A DNA stretch of 12,503 bases, taken from contig JAGBBE010000052.1 in assembly GCA_017938645.1 (NCBI GenBank), forward strand, positions 1-12,503. Direction: 5' to 3'. Below are positions 5,958 to 12,503 of the stretch, piece after piece (position 1 is the first letter of the stretch; each line of letters starts with the position of its first letter). The notes under the pieces were generated by a model. That model was not told where the DNA came from, searched no databases, and saw nothing but the letters and a program-made list of their open reading frames with translations. The stretch comes from Clostridia bacterium (lineage in GTDB: Bacteria > Bacillota_A > Clostridia > Christensenellales > Aristaeellaceae). A program made the translations under genes and the position numbers.

Positions 5958-8309
5958 TTAGTTGCCCTCCTTTTCCTTCAGCGCGGCCAGAACCTTGTCG
6001 GGCGTGAAGGGGTAGTCATTCAGCTTGATGCCGCATGCGTTGTAGACCGCCATACGGATAGCGGGTCCGCCGGGAGCCAGCAGGGGTTCGCCGACGCCGT
6101 TGGCGCCGAAGGGATATCGGGTATCCTTGCCCTTGTTGGTTTCCAGAATGATGTGGTCATGCTTGACCACTTCGTTGAAGGTTCGGGTCTTGTATTCGAT
6201 CTGATTGGGATTGAGCACGCGGTAGTTGTGCTTGTCCCAGATGGTCTCCTCGAAGCAGGCGATATCGGTGCCGGCATAGAAGCTCTGGCACTGGTTGCGC
6301 AGCGGCAGCGGATTGATGATCACGCCGGCATCGCTTCCGCCAAAGTGATCGATCAGCTTGATGGTGCCCAGCTCGGTATCGACCTCCACCTCAATGACCT
6401 GGAGGTGCGTGATGGTCGAATCATCAACGCCGCTGTGGTGGCCGATGCCCGTCACGCTGTCCACCTTGCCGATGAGCATGGGGAACAACGGGAAGACCTT
6501 TTCGGGATTGCTCAGCTGATAGACCTTGCCGTTCTTCATGCCCAGATCCTCGACGGGGATGCCGAACTTCTGGTTGCAGATGGCAAACAGCTTTCCACGG
6601 GCGTCCTCTGCGGCCCTCTTGGCACAAATGCCGCCTGCGTAGGTGGAACGCGAGCCGGTGGAGCCGAATTCCGCGGGGGTGGCGGCCGTATCGACGGCGG
6701 TCATCTTGACGGATTCCAGCGGCATATCCAGCTCTTCGGCTACGATCTTCTGCATGATATCGCGTGTACCGGCGCCGAATTCAGCCATACAGGTGGATAC
6801 ATACACGGCACCCAGACCGGTGATCGTGACGTTGCAGTTGCTCTGCTTGCCGCCGGTATCGGCATGGCCGGCAGCGCATACGCCGATGCCGCGGCGCTTC
6901 TTGCCGTCGGGCGATACCCAGGTGGGCTTGCCCCAGCCTGCCCAGCGATCCTTCCAGCCGCAGGCCTTGGCGGTCTCGCGCACCAGGTTTGCCCAGTCGG
7001 AGGACTGGTTGCGGATGAAGCGGTGTCCGTAGGGCGCGCAGGCATTGTGGAACTCCTCGTTATAGGCGAGCACATTGCGCTCCAGATAGGTCATCGGGTC
7101 GAGCTCCAGCTTTTCGCAGGCCTCAAAGATGGCACGGGTCAGCAGGTTTGTGGACTCCAGATAGCCGTAGCCGCGGAAGGAGCCGGAGGGCACATGGTTG
7201 GTCACCACAACCTCGGCATTGAACCGCTTGTTATTCGTCTTGCACAGGATGGGCAGGGTGTTGGTGCCGACGGCCAGCATGAACTCCTGTGTGGAGGCAG
7301 TAGAGCCGGCATCGGCCCACTGCGTCATGTCGATGGCGGTCACCGTGCCGTCCTTCATCATGCCCAGCTTGACATGACCCTTGGTGATCATGCGGTTCTG
7401 GTGGGAGGTGAAATGCTCTTCCTTGGAATAGGTGTACAGCACGGGGCACTTGGCAGCCTTGGCCATCAGCGCGGTCAGCACCAGGCACTGCACATTGCCG
7501 CTGTACAGCTTGGAGCCGAAGGAGCCGCCGACGGCATTGACGATCAAGCGGACATTCTCGTAGGGCAGGTTCAGGGAAGAGGCCACATTCTGATGGCAAT
7601 AGGCAGGCGCTGCGGCGGAGGCGATGAAGTTGATGACGCCGTCCTCCCACCAGCCGATGGTCGTGGGCGCTTCCAGCGGCAGCGGGTTCTGGCCGCTCTT
7701 CAGCAGGCCATCCACCTCGACCACCACATCGGAGGAGGCAAAGGCCTCGTCGATGGTGCGGTCGATCTCTTCCTTGTCCTCCAGATGGCCGCGGCAGTAT
7801 TCCTTTTTACCAGCCACGCCGAAGTTCAGATTTAACGCATGGGGAACAATGTTGCCCGGGAACTGCTTGTACAGCTGCGGCGCACCCTCCGCGAGCGCTT
7901 CATCGATGCTCAGCACGGGCTTGAGCACCTCGTATTCCACATGGATCTTTTCCATGGCCTCCATGGCGAGATCCTCGGTATCAGCAACGATCAGCGCAAC
8001 GGCATCGCCCAGATAGCGCACATATTCATCCATCAGGTTGGGATGACGCGGCGGCGTAAAGCCGTTGTTGATGCTCAGGCCTCGATCCACGTCCTTCCAG
8101 GTGACGACCGCCTCCACGCCGTTCATGGCCAGCGCTTCGGACGCATCGACGTTCACAATGCGGGCAAAGGCATACGGAGAACGCAGCACCTTGCCGTACT
8201 TCATGCCGGGCAGATGGTTATCCGCAACAAAGGTCGCCTTGCCGGTTACGATCTGTTCGCCGAGGATTCGCTTGGTTTCCCGGCCGATATGACGCATATC
8301 CTCTTTCAT
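5958..8309 (-). CDS. xanthine dehydrogenase-family molybdopterin-binding catalytic subunit
   Basis: This is the 783-residue large subunit that binds the molybdenum-pterin cofactor and hydroxylates, or in some relatives reductively dehydroxylates, the substrate. Visible motifs, in order: GQNPLPLEAPTTIG (206-219), matching the GQxHxxLE region that holds a substrate-binding Glu (here E213); GGSFGSK (261-267, family GGxFGxK); GSFRGYGY (376-383, family FRGFG); GAGTRDIMQK (512-521); TGSRSTYAGG (551-560); and GVGEP (738-742), whose E741 is the catalytic base of the family. The Arg that binds purine in bovine xanthine oxidase (position 880) aligns by eye with a non-Arg residue, so the substrate is probably not simply xanthine. 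It overlaps the preceding [2Fe-2S] gene by 4 bp (ATGA), implying translational coupling. No signal peptide is visible. Confidence 0.95.
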   Translation of the reverse strand: MKEDMRHIGRETKRILGEQIVTGKATFVADNHLPGMKYGKVLRSPYAFARIVNVDASEALAMNGVEAVVTWKDVDRGLSINNGFTPPRHPNLMDEYVRYLGDAVALIVADTEDLAMEAMEKIHVEYEVLKPVLSIDEALAEGAPQLYKQFPGNIVPHALNLNFGVAGKKEYCRGHLEDKEEIDRTIDEAFASSDVVVEVDGLLKSGQNPLPLEAPTTIGWWEDGVINFIASAAAPAYCHQNVASSLNLPYENVRLIVNAVGGSFGSKLYSGNVQCLVLTALMAKAAKCPVLYTYSKEEHFTSHQNRMITKGHVKLGMMKDGTVTAIDMTQWADAGSTASTQEFMLAVGTNTLPILCKTNNKRFNAEVVVTNHVPSGSFRGYGYLESTNLLTRAIFEACEKLELDPMTYLERNVLAYNEEFHNACAPYGHRFIRNQSSDWANLVRETAKACGWKDRWAGWGKPTWVSPDGKKRRGIGVCAAGHADTGGKQSNCNVTITGLGAVYVSTCMAEFGAGTRDIMQKIVAEELDMPLESVKMTAVDTAATPAEFGSTGSRSTYAGGICAKRAAEDARGKLFAICNQKFGIPVEDLGMKNGKVYQLSNPEKVFPLFPMLIGKVDSVTGIGHHSGVDDSTITHLQVIEVEVDTELGTIKLIDHFGGSDAGVIINPLPLRNQCQSFYAGTDIACFEETIWDKHNYRVLNPNQIEYKTRTFNEVVKHDHIILETNKGKDTRYPFGANGVGEPLLAPGGPAIRMAVYNACGIKLNDYPFTPDKVLAALKEKEGN

Positions 8310-8833
8310 GCCTGCGCCTCCTTTGCCTGATTGGTCTGTTCAACATACGCCATGATGGATTCAACGGCGGTGTAATGGGTGCCGCAGCGGCAGTAATTGC
8401 CGCTCAGTGCCTCGCGCACTTCCTCCTCGGAGGGGTTGGGATTCCTGTCCAGCAGGGCCTTTGCCGTCATGATGATGCCGGGCGTGCAGAACCCGCACTG
8501 ATAGCCGCAGTGATCCAGGAAGGCTTGCTGCAGTCCGCTCAGCTCGCCGGTCACAGCATCGGCAAGGCCTTCGATGGTGATGATCTCTGCGCCGTCGCAG
8601 TCCATGGTCAGCAGCATGCAGCTGGTCACGGCTTTGCCGTTCATGATAACGGTGCAGCCGCCGCAGGCGCCCTGATCGCAGCCGATCTTCAGTCCGGTCA
8701 GATCAAGGCGGTCACGAAGGGTGTGGGCAAGGGTTTCACTCTCGGGCATGCACAGCTTGCCTTCCCCTGCCTCGATTTCGTAGATCTTGCCGTTCACCTT
8801 CAGGGTGATCACTTTCACCGTTTTTTGTTTCAT
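8306..8833 (-). CDS. [2Fe-2S] subunit of the molybdenum hydroxylase
   Basis: The 175-residue small subunit carries all eight cluster cysteines of the family. The plant-ferredoxin-like domain has GCDQGACGGCTV with C52, C57 and C60, then C72. The helical C-terminal domain has YQCGFCTPGI with C113 and C116, then NYCRCG with C148 and C150. It passes electrons from the Mo centre to the flavin subunit. The end of the second motif is CRCGTHYTAVESI rather than the usual CRCTGY, a small variation outside the ligands. AAGGAAGG precedes the ATG. It follows the transporter gene by 28 nt and overlaps the catalytic subunit by 4 bp, so the two are almost certainly co-translated and co-assembled. Confidence 0.96.
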   Translation of the reverse strand: MKQKTVKVITLKVNGKIYEIEAGEGKLCMPESETLAHTLRDRLDLTGLKIGCDQGACGGCTVIMNGKAVTSCMLLTMDCDGAEIITIEGLADAVTGELSGLQQAFLDHCGYQCGFCTPGIIMTAKALLDRNPNPSEEEVREALSGNYCRCGTHYTAVESIMAYVEQTNQAKEAQA

Positions 8834-8861
8834 TGCTTACCTTCCTTTCGTGAAACAGCAT

Positions 8862-10058
8862 TCAATGCTTTTTGGCCGCGTTGAAAGCACAGCAGATACC
8901 GGCGCTGCACACGCAGACAGCCGCGAACAGCCACCAGATGATGGAATAGTTGCCGGTCTTGTCGATGATCTGGCCGATGATGATGGGCTGCACCAGAGAA
9001 GCCGACTGGAAGATGAGGTTCTGTGCGGCAATGGCCGTGGCGCTGAACTGGTCACCGGCACGCATGGACGCCAGCGTCGTGTAATGGCAGCTGGGGAAAT
9101 AGGCGAACGCGCCGTAGATCACGCCGATACCGATCAGGATAGCATAGCCGTTGACCATGCCAAACAGGGCGCTCATGATACCGAAGCCGACCAACGTGAG
9201 GGCCGCGAACTTCTTGTGGTCCATCTTCAGCTTGTTGGCGATGCTTCCGCTCAGGCAGGAAGAAATGATGCCCGCGATGGAGAAGGCGGAGATGATCTGA
9301 CCGCCCTGCACGGCCGTCAAGCCCAGGGACTGAGCGTACTTGTTGCCCCAGGTCGAGAAGCCGTTGTTGACAAACATGAACATGAAGCCGCTCAGCGCCA
9401 GAATCAGCTGCTGCGGATCCTTGAAGTACACAGCCAGACCCTCAAACAGGCCGACCTTCTTGGCGCCGGCAGCGGAAGGTGCATGGGGAATGGTGCCGAC
9501 GAACAGCAGGATGGCAAGCACGGTGACGATGGAGAAAAGGCTCATGTACACAAAGGTGGTGCGCCAGCCGACGGTGTTCAGCAGACGGGGCGCAATCTGG
9601 TTGGCCAGCAGGATGCCGATGGGCGGAGAGGCCAGCAGGATACCCATGCCGGTAGCTCTTTCCTTGGGCGGGAAGTTGGCCACGACGATCTTAGAGCAGC
9701 TGGACATGACGCAGCCGGAGCACAGGCCGGTAATGATGCGCAGCACGAGACCGGCCGTGTAGCCGCCGATGGTGCTCATCAGCGCCGTACAGATGCCGCC
9801 GAGCAGCGTGCAGACGATGAGAATGTACTTGGGCTGCAGCTTGTCCGCCATGATGCCGCCGGGCAGCTGGGTGATCAGATAACCCGCAAAGAATGCAGAC
9901 ATGTACAGGCCCGCCTGTGTGGCAGTGATGCCAAATTCGGCGGAGACCGTGTTCATCAGCGGAGCCCAGGTGAAACGGCTGATGAACGTGAAGGTGAAGG
10001 CCAGCGTGGCGGCAATAAGCGCCAACCACTTATTGCCTTTCTTGAGAGCAGACGACAT
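8862..10058 (-). CDS. MFS transporter, 12 predicted membrane segments
   Basis: The 398-residue protein is almost entirely alternating hydrophobic segments with a break near the middle (about 190-215), as in the major facilitator superfamily. A motif-A-like loop, GGIMADKLQPKY (67-78), lies between helices 2 and 3, and a related GSIANKLKMD lies in the second half. The first helix region (FISRFTWAPLMNTVSAEFG) resembles anion or organic-acid carriers of the family, but the substrate cannot be assigned. As the first gene of the operon it most likely imports the hydroxylase substrate or exports its product. It sits in the cytoplasmic membrane. The ribosome site AAGGAGG is 7 nt before the ATG, and a strong promoter lies about 70 nt upstream of the ATG. 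Confidence 0.9.
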   Translation of the reverse strand: MSSALKKGNKWLALIAATLAFTFTFISRFTWAPLMNTVSAEFGITATQAGLYMSAFFAGYLITQLPGGIMADKLQPKYILIVCTLLGGICTALMSTIGGYTAGLVLRIITGLCSGCVMSSCSKIVVANFPPKERATGMGILLASPPIGILLANQIAPRLLNTVGWRTTFVYMSLFSIVTVLAILLFVGTIPHAPSAAGAKKVGLFEGLAVYFKDPQQLILALSGFMFMFVNNGFSTWGNKYAQSLGLTAVQGGQIISAFSIAGIISSCLSGSIANKLKMDHKKFAALTLVGFGIMSALFGMVNGYAILIGIGVIYGAFAYFPSCHYTTLASMRAGDQFSATAIAAQNLIFQSASLVQPIIIGQIIDKTGNYSIIWWLFAAVCVCSAGICCAFNAAKKH

Positions 10059-10101
10059 ATGAGTACCTCCTTGTTATTTTAGCCCACTTTCAGTGAGCAA
10101 A

Positions 10102-10123
10102 TATACATTTAACATTTTGTATA
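10102..10123. promoter_or_regulatory. candidate operator 1 (22-bp inverted repeat at the operon start site)
   Basis: TATACA (10102-10107) and TGTATA (10118-10123) are exact reverse complements separated by 10 nt. The site begins at about the expected transcription start of the operon and lies just downstream of its -10 box, a classical repressor position. The minus-strand form matches operator 2 (10308-10329) at 17 of 22 positions, sharing ACAAAATGT and ATGTATA. The TetR-family protein encoded divergently is the obvious candidate to bind it. Confidence 0.5.
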
Positions 10124-10137
10124 GTTAATACTTTAAC
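10124..10137. promoter_or_regulatory. inverted repeat overlapping the operon -10 box
   Basis: GTTAA (10124-10128) and TTAAC (10133-10137) form a perfect 5-bp inverted repeat with a 4-nt spacer that covers the -10 hexamer. A further TTAAC lies at 10109-10113 inside operator 1. It may extend the repressor-binding region; its short length makes chance possible. Confidence 0.3.
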
Positions 10138-10158
10138 ACTACCCCGGCGTAATGTCAA
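10130..10158 (-). promoter_or_regulatory. sigma-A-type promoter of the hydroxylase operon
   Basis: On the minus strand there is a perfect -35 TTGACA (10158-10153), a 17-nt spacer and a -10 TAAAGT (10135-10130, 4 of 6 consensus bases) preceded by TG in the extended -10 position. Transcription should start near 10123, about 65 nt before the transporter ATG. It reads the whole minus-strand operon. Confidence 0.75.
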
Positions 10159-10159
10159 T

Positions 10160-10203
10160 CGAAAAAGCGCGAATTTTGTCGAAAATTGTCGAATCTCGTC
10201 GGA
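10160..10203. repeat. 10-bp-phased CGAA repeat array upstream of the operon -35 box
   Basis: CGAA begins at 10160, 10170, 10180 and 10190, and a CGGA variant at 10200, exactly one helical turn apart. The third to fifth units share GTCGAA or GTCGGA. Short A/T tracts follow each unit in phase, which may bend the DNA. The array starts two bases upstream of the operon -35 box. It includes a perfect inverted repeat AATTTT-GTCG-AAAATT (10172-10187). It could bind a regulator along one DNA face or act as an UP-like curved element. Confidence 0.6.
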
Positions 10204-10307
10204 TAAATGACCATCCAACAACCGTATGTGAAGATTTATGTCAGAATAAACAAATGCTGCCATCTATATATGTCGGTTATGCTCATCATTGCCCCTGTGT
10301 CCACGAC

Positions 10308-10329
10308 TGCACAAAATGTATTATGTATA
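10308..10329. promoter_or_regulatory. candidate operator 2 on the regulator side
   Basis: This 22-bp stretch matches the minus-strand form of operator 1 at 17 of 22 positions (shared ACAAAATGT, three differing bases, then ATGTATA). Its arms TGCACA and TGTATA are an imperfect inverted repeat. It lies about 55 bp upstream of the regulator's extended -10 box. It also overlaps a weaker TATAGT hexamer at 10326-10331 that could be a second promoter. It may serve autoregulation or DNA looping with operator 1. Confidence 0.45.
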
Positions 10330-10380
10330 GTCTTCTGCCGCTGAAAGGCTGTCCGGTTGATGGTTTTACCGCGTTGAATG

Positions 10381-10389
10381 TGATATAAT
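10381..10389 (+). promoter_or_regulatory. extended -10 promoter of the TetR-family regulator
   Basis: TGATATAAT carries a perfect TATAAT (10384-10389) with the TG dinucleotide of an extended -10 element. No good -35 lies 16-18 nt upstream (TTGATG at 10357-10362 is 21 nt away), as is usual for extended -10 promoters. The regulator's ATG is 29 nt downstream of the hexamer. Confidence 0.65.
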
Positions 10390-10418
10390 AAGGAATCAAG
10401 CTGCTCAGGAGGATATGA

Positions 10419-11087
10419 ATGAAGAGCAACAACGGTAATCTGCGGGATACAATCCTGGCCTGCGCAAAAAAGATGTTCCACAATCTTGGCTATGAGGAAA
10501 CCACCTTTCAGAAGATCGCTGACGAGGTGGGCATCACCAAGGGCGCCATCACCTATCACTTCAAAAACAAGCACTTTATCATGATCGAAATCTTCGACGA
10601 ATGCTTTGCGCAAATCCGCGAATACATCGACCGCTTCCCCAACGAATACCGCAACCAATACTGGTATGCAATCACGACCTATCAGATCATGTACCGTATT
10701 CTCTTGAACAACCCCAGGAGCATGAAGCTGTTTTACGCGCGCGGCAATCAGAACCTGTGGGAGATCAGCAAGATCGACACCATCTCCGATATTTACCGAA
10801 AGATCACGCTGGACTATCATAAGCAGCTTTCCGATGAGGAGATCCGGGTGTCCGCCAATATCGACCTTGGTGCCCGCCGCCGTCTTTACCATTGGCTAAA
10901 GGAGGGAAATCCTCTTGTGAGCGATCCCGATCATTTCTGCTACTACCACATGCAGCTCATTGGCGAGCTCTGTCACCTGAGCCAGGAGGATATCCAGCAG
11001 AACATCCGGGCGTCCTTCGAGTTCGTAAAGCAGCACGGTATCCCCGATGTGCCTTTCTTGATGGACGATTACGAATATGACGAGTGA
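10419..11087 (+). CDS. TetR/AcrR-family transcriptional regulator
   Basis: The 222-residue protein has an N-terminal TetR DNA-binding domain (about 8-54). Within it AKKMFHNLGYEETTFQKIA leads to the helix-turn-helix VGITKGAITYHFKNK (37-51), where the family typically reads G.s.gtlY.HF..K. The rest is a helical ligand-binding or dimerisation domain with no recognisable subtype. The ribosome site AGGAGG is 6 nt before the ATG. An earlier out-of-frame ATG overlaps it (10415) and is ignored. Divergent placement from the operon and the paired candidate operators suggest that it represses the operon and is released by the hydroxylase substrate or a related compound; this is inference. The acidic tail ends DDYEYDE. 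Confidence 0.92.
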   Translation: MKSNNGNLRDTILACAKKMFHNLGYEETTFQKIADEVGITKGAITYHFKNKHFIMIEIFDECFAQIREYIDRFPNEYRNQYWYAITTYQIMYRILLNNPRSMKLFYARGNQNLWEISKIDTISDIYRKITLDYHKQLSDEEIRVSANIDLGARRRLYHWLKEGNPLVSDPDHFCYYHMQLIGELCHLSQEDIQQNIRASFEFVKQHGIPDVPFLMDDYEYDE

Positions 11088-11370
11088 TCTTTGATAACCG
11101 TCTCAAGCGGAACAAACGCTTTGCACGCTGTCTGTCTGCGGCCCAATCCCCTGCAATCCAGGGCAGGCTCCGCGTTTTGAAGAATGTCGCGCTGTCCTTC
11201 GGATGCATTTGTACCCAAAATAAAAAGAGGCCCTATACCAATCGGGCCCGACGAAACGTCGCTCACTGGAAGCACGCCCGGCTAACAACCACGATGAATC
11301 TTGGGGACCAGGAACGTATTCCAGTGCCATTGTGACTGTGCTGAAAAAAATCAACCGAATACGCAAATCA
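11088..11370. other. intergenic stretch with no recognisable gene
   Basis: Open frames of up to about 87 codons exist here on both strands, but none has a convincing ribosome site or family motif and they overlap one another. Small inverted repeats are visible: GGCCC/GGGCC (11229-11248) and CGACG-AAA-CGTCG (11249-11261). These form no terminator. It could be remnant sequence between the operon unit and the recombinase-bearing element. Confidence 0.55.
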
Positions 11371-11426
11371 CCCGCAAACCAAGCTCCCGGCGAATTGCTC
11401 GCCGCCTGCTCAGCTTGCGGGTTTTT
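11371..11426 (+). terminator. rho-independent, probably bidirectional terminator
   Basis: On the plus strand CCCGC (11371-11375) pairs with GCGGG (11417-11421) and AAGCT (11381-11385) with AGCTT (11412-11416). A perfect inner hairpin CGGCGA-ATTGC-TCGCCG sits at 11388-11404, and TTTTT follows at 11422-11426. The pairing extends outward (ACGCAAA at 11361 with TTTGCGT at 11424; ATCA at 11350 with TGAT at 11431). On the minus strand the structure ends in seven T (11350-11344), so it can also end the recombinase transcript, whose stop codon abuts it. Confidence 0.75.
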
Positions 11427-11433
11427 GCGTTGA

Positions 11434-12503
11434 TTATATGGTCATTGGAATCTCGGTTCCATCCTTGAACCGGAAGATCAGCTGCTTTTCATTTTTCCCC
11501 TGTCCCTTGCAAACGATCACGCAGTCAACCGTTCCGGTGAACACGCTTTCATCAAATACAGTTAAGGGCTCTGTCCTGCTGATCCTCTGAAGATAGGCTT
11601 CAACATTCCGGCTGCGGCCAGCTCTGTCCATGATCTGGCTTCTGACCTTCGCCATGCTGCTTTTCAGCTCGTCACACCGGGCGTACAGGGCTTCAATGTG
11701 GAGCTTATACTCCTGCTGATCCTGCGCCACCTGCGCGTTTTCCCGGATCAGACGTTCTATCCTGTCGTTCACAGCATCCTGCTCTGCCTGCAGGCGCTCC
11801 GCCTTCTGTTCAAGGGAAGTCGTATCATTCAGAGTCGCTAACACCTGAGCGCAGGTCTCAATGATCTCTTCTTTTCTCTCAAGCACCTGATTCATGGTTT
11901 TTACAAAAGCACTTTTCAGTTCCTCTTCACGAATATGCGGCGATGGACACGGGGAACCCTTCGTTTCGTACTTCCTGTTGCAGCGCCATATCTGCGAGCG
12001 ATAAGCATCCGTGCTGTGCCAAACCTTGCTGCCATAATACGCGCCGCATTCCCCGCAGACAATCCGGCTGGAGAATATGCTGACCGCGCTTGTATGCCTT
12101 CCCTGCTCCTGGCGGCGTCTCAATTCATGCTGGACAAGGTCGAACACCTCCTCCGTGACAATCGCCGGATGGCTGTTCTCGACATAGTACTGGGGAACCT
12201 CTCCCTCATTCGCCTTCTTTTTCTTCTGAAGGAAATCCACAGTGAACGTCTTTTGCAGCAAGGCGTCTCCTTTGTACTTCTCATTGGTCAGAATGGATTT
12301 CACCGTGCTGCTCTGCCATTTCTCCTTGCCTGCGGGCGAGGGGATACCCTGTCTCGTCAAACGGGCGGCAATGCCAGAGGGCGTCTGCCCGTCCAGAAAC
12401 ATGCCATAGATCTGACGAACGATTCTTGCCTCATCCTCCACGATCTGCATCGTTCCATCCTCGCCCTTTTCATACCCAAGAAAGTGCGAATAGGCTACTG
12501 TCA
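11434..12503 (-). CDS. large serine recombinase, C-terminal part (5' end beyond the window)
   Basis: The frame is open to the right edge, reading about 17 codons (HFLGYEKGEDGT) before the first internal Met at 12450, so the visible 355 residues are the C-terminal portion. In order: the end of the linker after the catalytic domain; the recombinase domain with EARIVRQIYGMFLDG, GIPSPAGKEKW and ILTNEKYKGDALLQKT; the HPAIVTEEVFDLVQ segment; a zinc ribbon with CGECG and two later cysteines (RCNRKYETKGSPC); a long charged coiled coil (TTSLEQKAERLQAEQ onward); and a C-terminal tail. Such proteins integrate or excise phages, transposons of the Tn4451/TndX type and other islands. The N-terminal catalytic domain is not visible, so its integrity cannot be judged. 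Confidence 0.92.
   Translation of the reverse strand, partial: TVAYSHFLGYEKGEDGTMQIVEDEARIVRQIYGMFLDGQTPSGIAARLTRQGIPSPAGKEKWQSSTVKSILTNEKYKGDALLQKTFTVDFLQKKKKANEGEVPQYYVENSHPAIVTEEVFDLVQHELRRRQEQGRHTSAVSIFSSRIVCGECGAYYGSKVWHSTDAYRSQIWRCNRKYETKGSPCPSPHIREEELKSAFVKTMNQVLERKEEIIETCAQVLATLNDTTSLEQKAERLQAEQDAVNDRIERLIRENAQVAQDQQEYKLHIEALYARCDELKSSMAKVRSQIMDRAGRSRNVEAYLQRISRTEPLTVFDESVFTGTVDCVIVCKGQGKNEKQLIFRFKDGTEIPMTI

Noticed and set aside
5748..7835. A 695-codon open frame on the plus strand opposite the molybdopterin subunit
   Set aside because: It has the same antisense-shadow character: no ribosome site, no motif, and it overlaps two firmly assigned genes.
8787..10082. A 431-codon plus-strand frame opposite the transporter and [2Fe-2S] genes
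   Set aside because: It encodes a strongly charged, unstructured-looking product and is antisense to a clear 12-helix membrane protein.
10236..10892. A 218-codon minus-strand frame across the divergent promoter region and the tetR gene
   Set aside because: It covers the promoter and operator sites and is antisense to the regulator, which has a good ribosome site and a helix-turn-helix.
11103..11366. Overlapping short frames between the regulator and the terminator
   Set aside because: None has ribosome sites, family motifs or a preferred frame; treated as non-coding.
1..12503. CRISPR arrays, tRNA or rRNA genes, in-frame UGA selenocysteine codons
   Set aside because: No regularly spaced long repeats and no tRNA or rRNA signatures were seen, and all assigned genes have uninterrupted frames.

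Overview
The window looks like chromosomal or island DNA of an anaerobic, moderately GC-rich Firmicute, most likely a gut-type Clostridia. The reasons are the strong AGGAGG-type ribosome sites, the sigma-A-like promoters, the large serine recombinase type and the style of the molybdenum-hydroxylase genes. This is judged by eye from protein style, not from a search.

Layout. Positions 1-164 hold a minus-strand fragment of a serine recombinase that lacks its N-terminal end and runs off the left edge. From 10058 down to 280 there is one long minus-strand operon. In transcription order it encodes: an MFS transporter; a [2Fe-2S] subunit; a molybdopterin-binding catalytic subunit; a very unusual FAD subunit with an NAD(P)H-oxidoreductase (GltD/NfnB-like) module inserted in it; an IscU/NifU-like iron-sulfur scaffold; a MocA-like cytidylyltransferase; a 331-nt untranslated gap with a strong strand-specific RNA hairpin; a SAM-dependent methyltransferase; and an XdhC-type maturation factor. 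A TetR-family regulator is encoded divergently (10419-11087). A 345-nt gap follows, ending in a bidirectional terminator structure, then the 3' part of a second serine recombinase (11434 to the right edge, minus strand).

How the genes work together. The three structural subunits form a xanthine-dehydrogenase-family hydroxylase. Electrons would pass from the Mo centre through two [2Fe-2S] clusters to FAD and then, probably, through the inserted Fe-S/flavin module to NAD(P). The IscU-like protein, MocA and XdhC are plausible dedicated maturation factors for the Fe-S clusters and the molybdenum cofactor. The MFS protein presumably moves the substrate or product. The substrate cannot be read from the sequence: the catalytic Glu is present, but the Arg that binds purine in xanthine dehydrogenase is not evident.

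Regulation. The 360-bp divergent region carries a good promoter for the operon, an extended -10 promoter for the regulator, two closely related 22-bp sites (one at each side) that are candidate operators, and a 10-bp-phased CGAA repeat array abutting the operon -35 box. The most notable items are the nested domain insertion in the FAD subunit, the intra-operon RNA structure, and the paired sites plus phased repeats in the control region.
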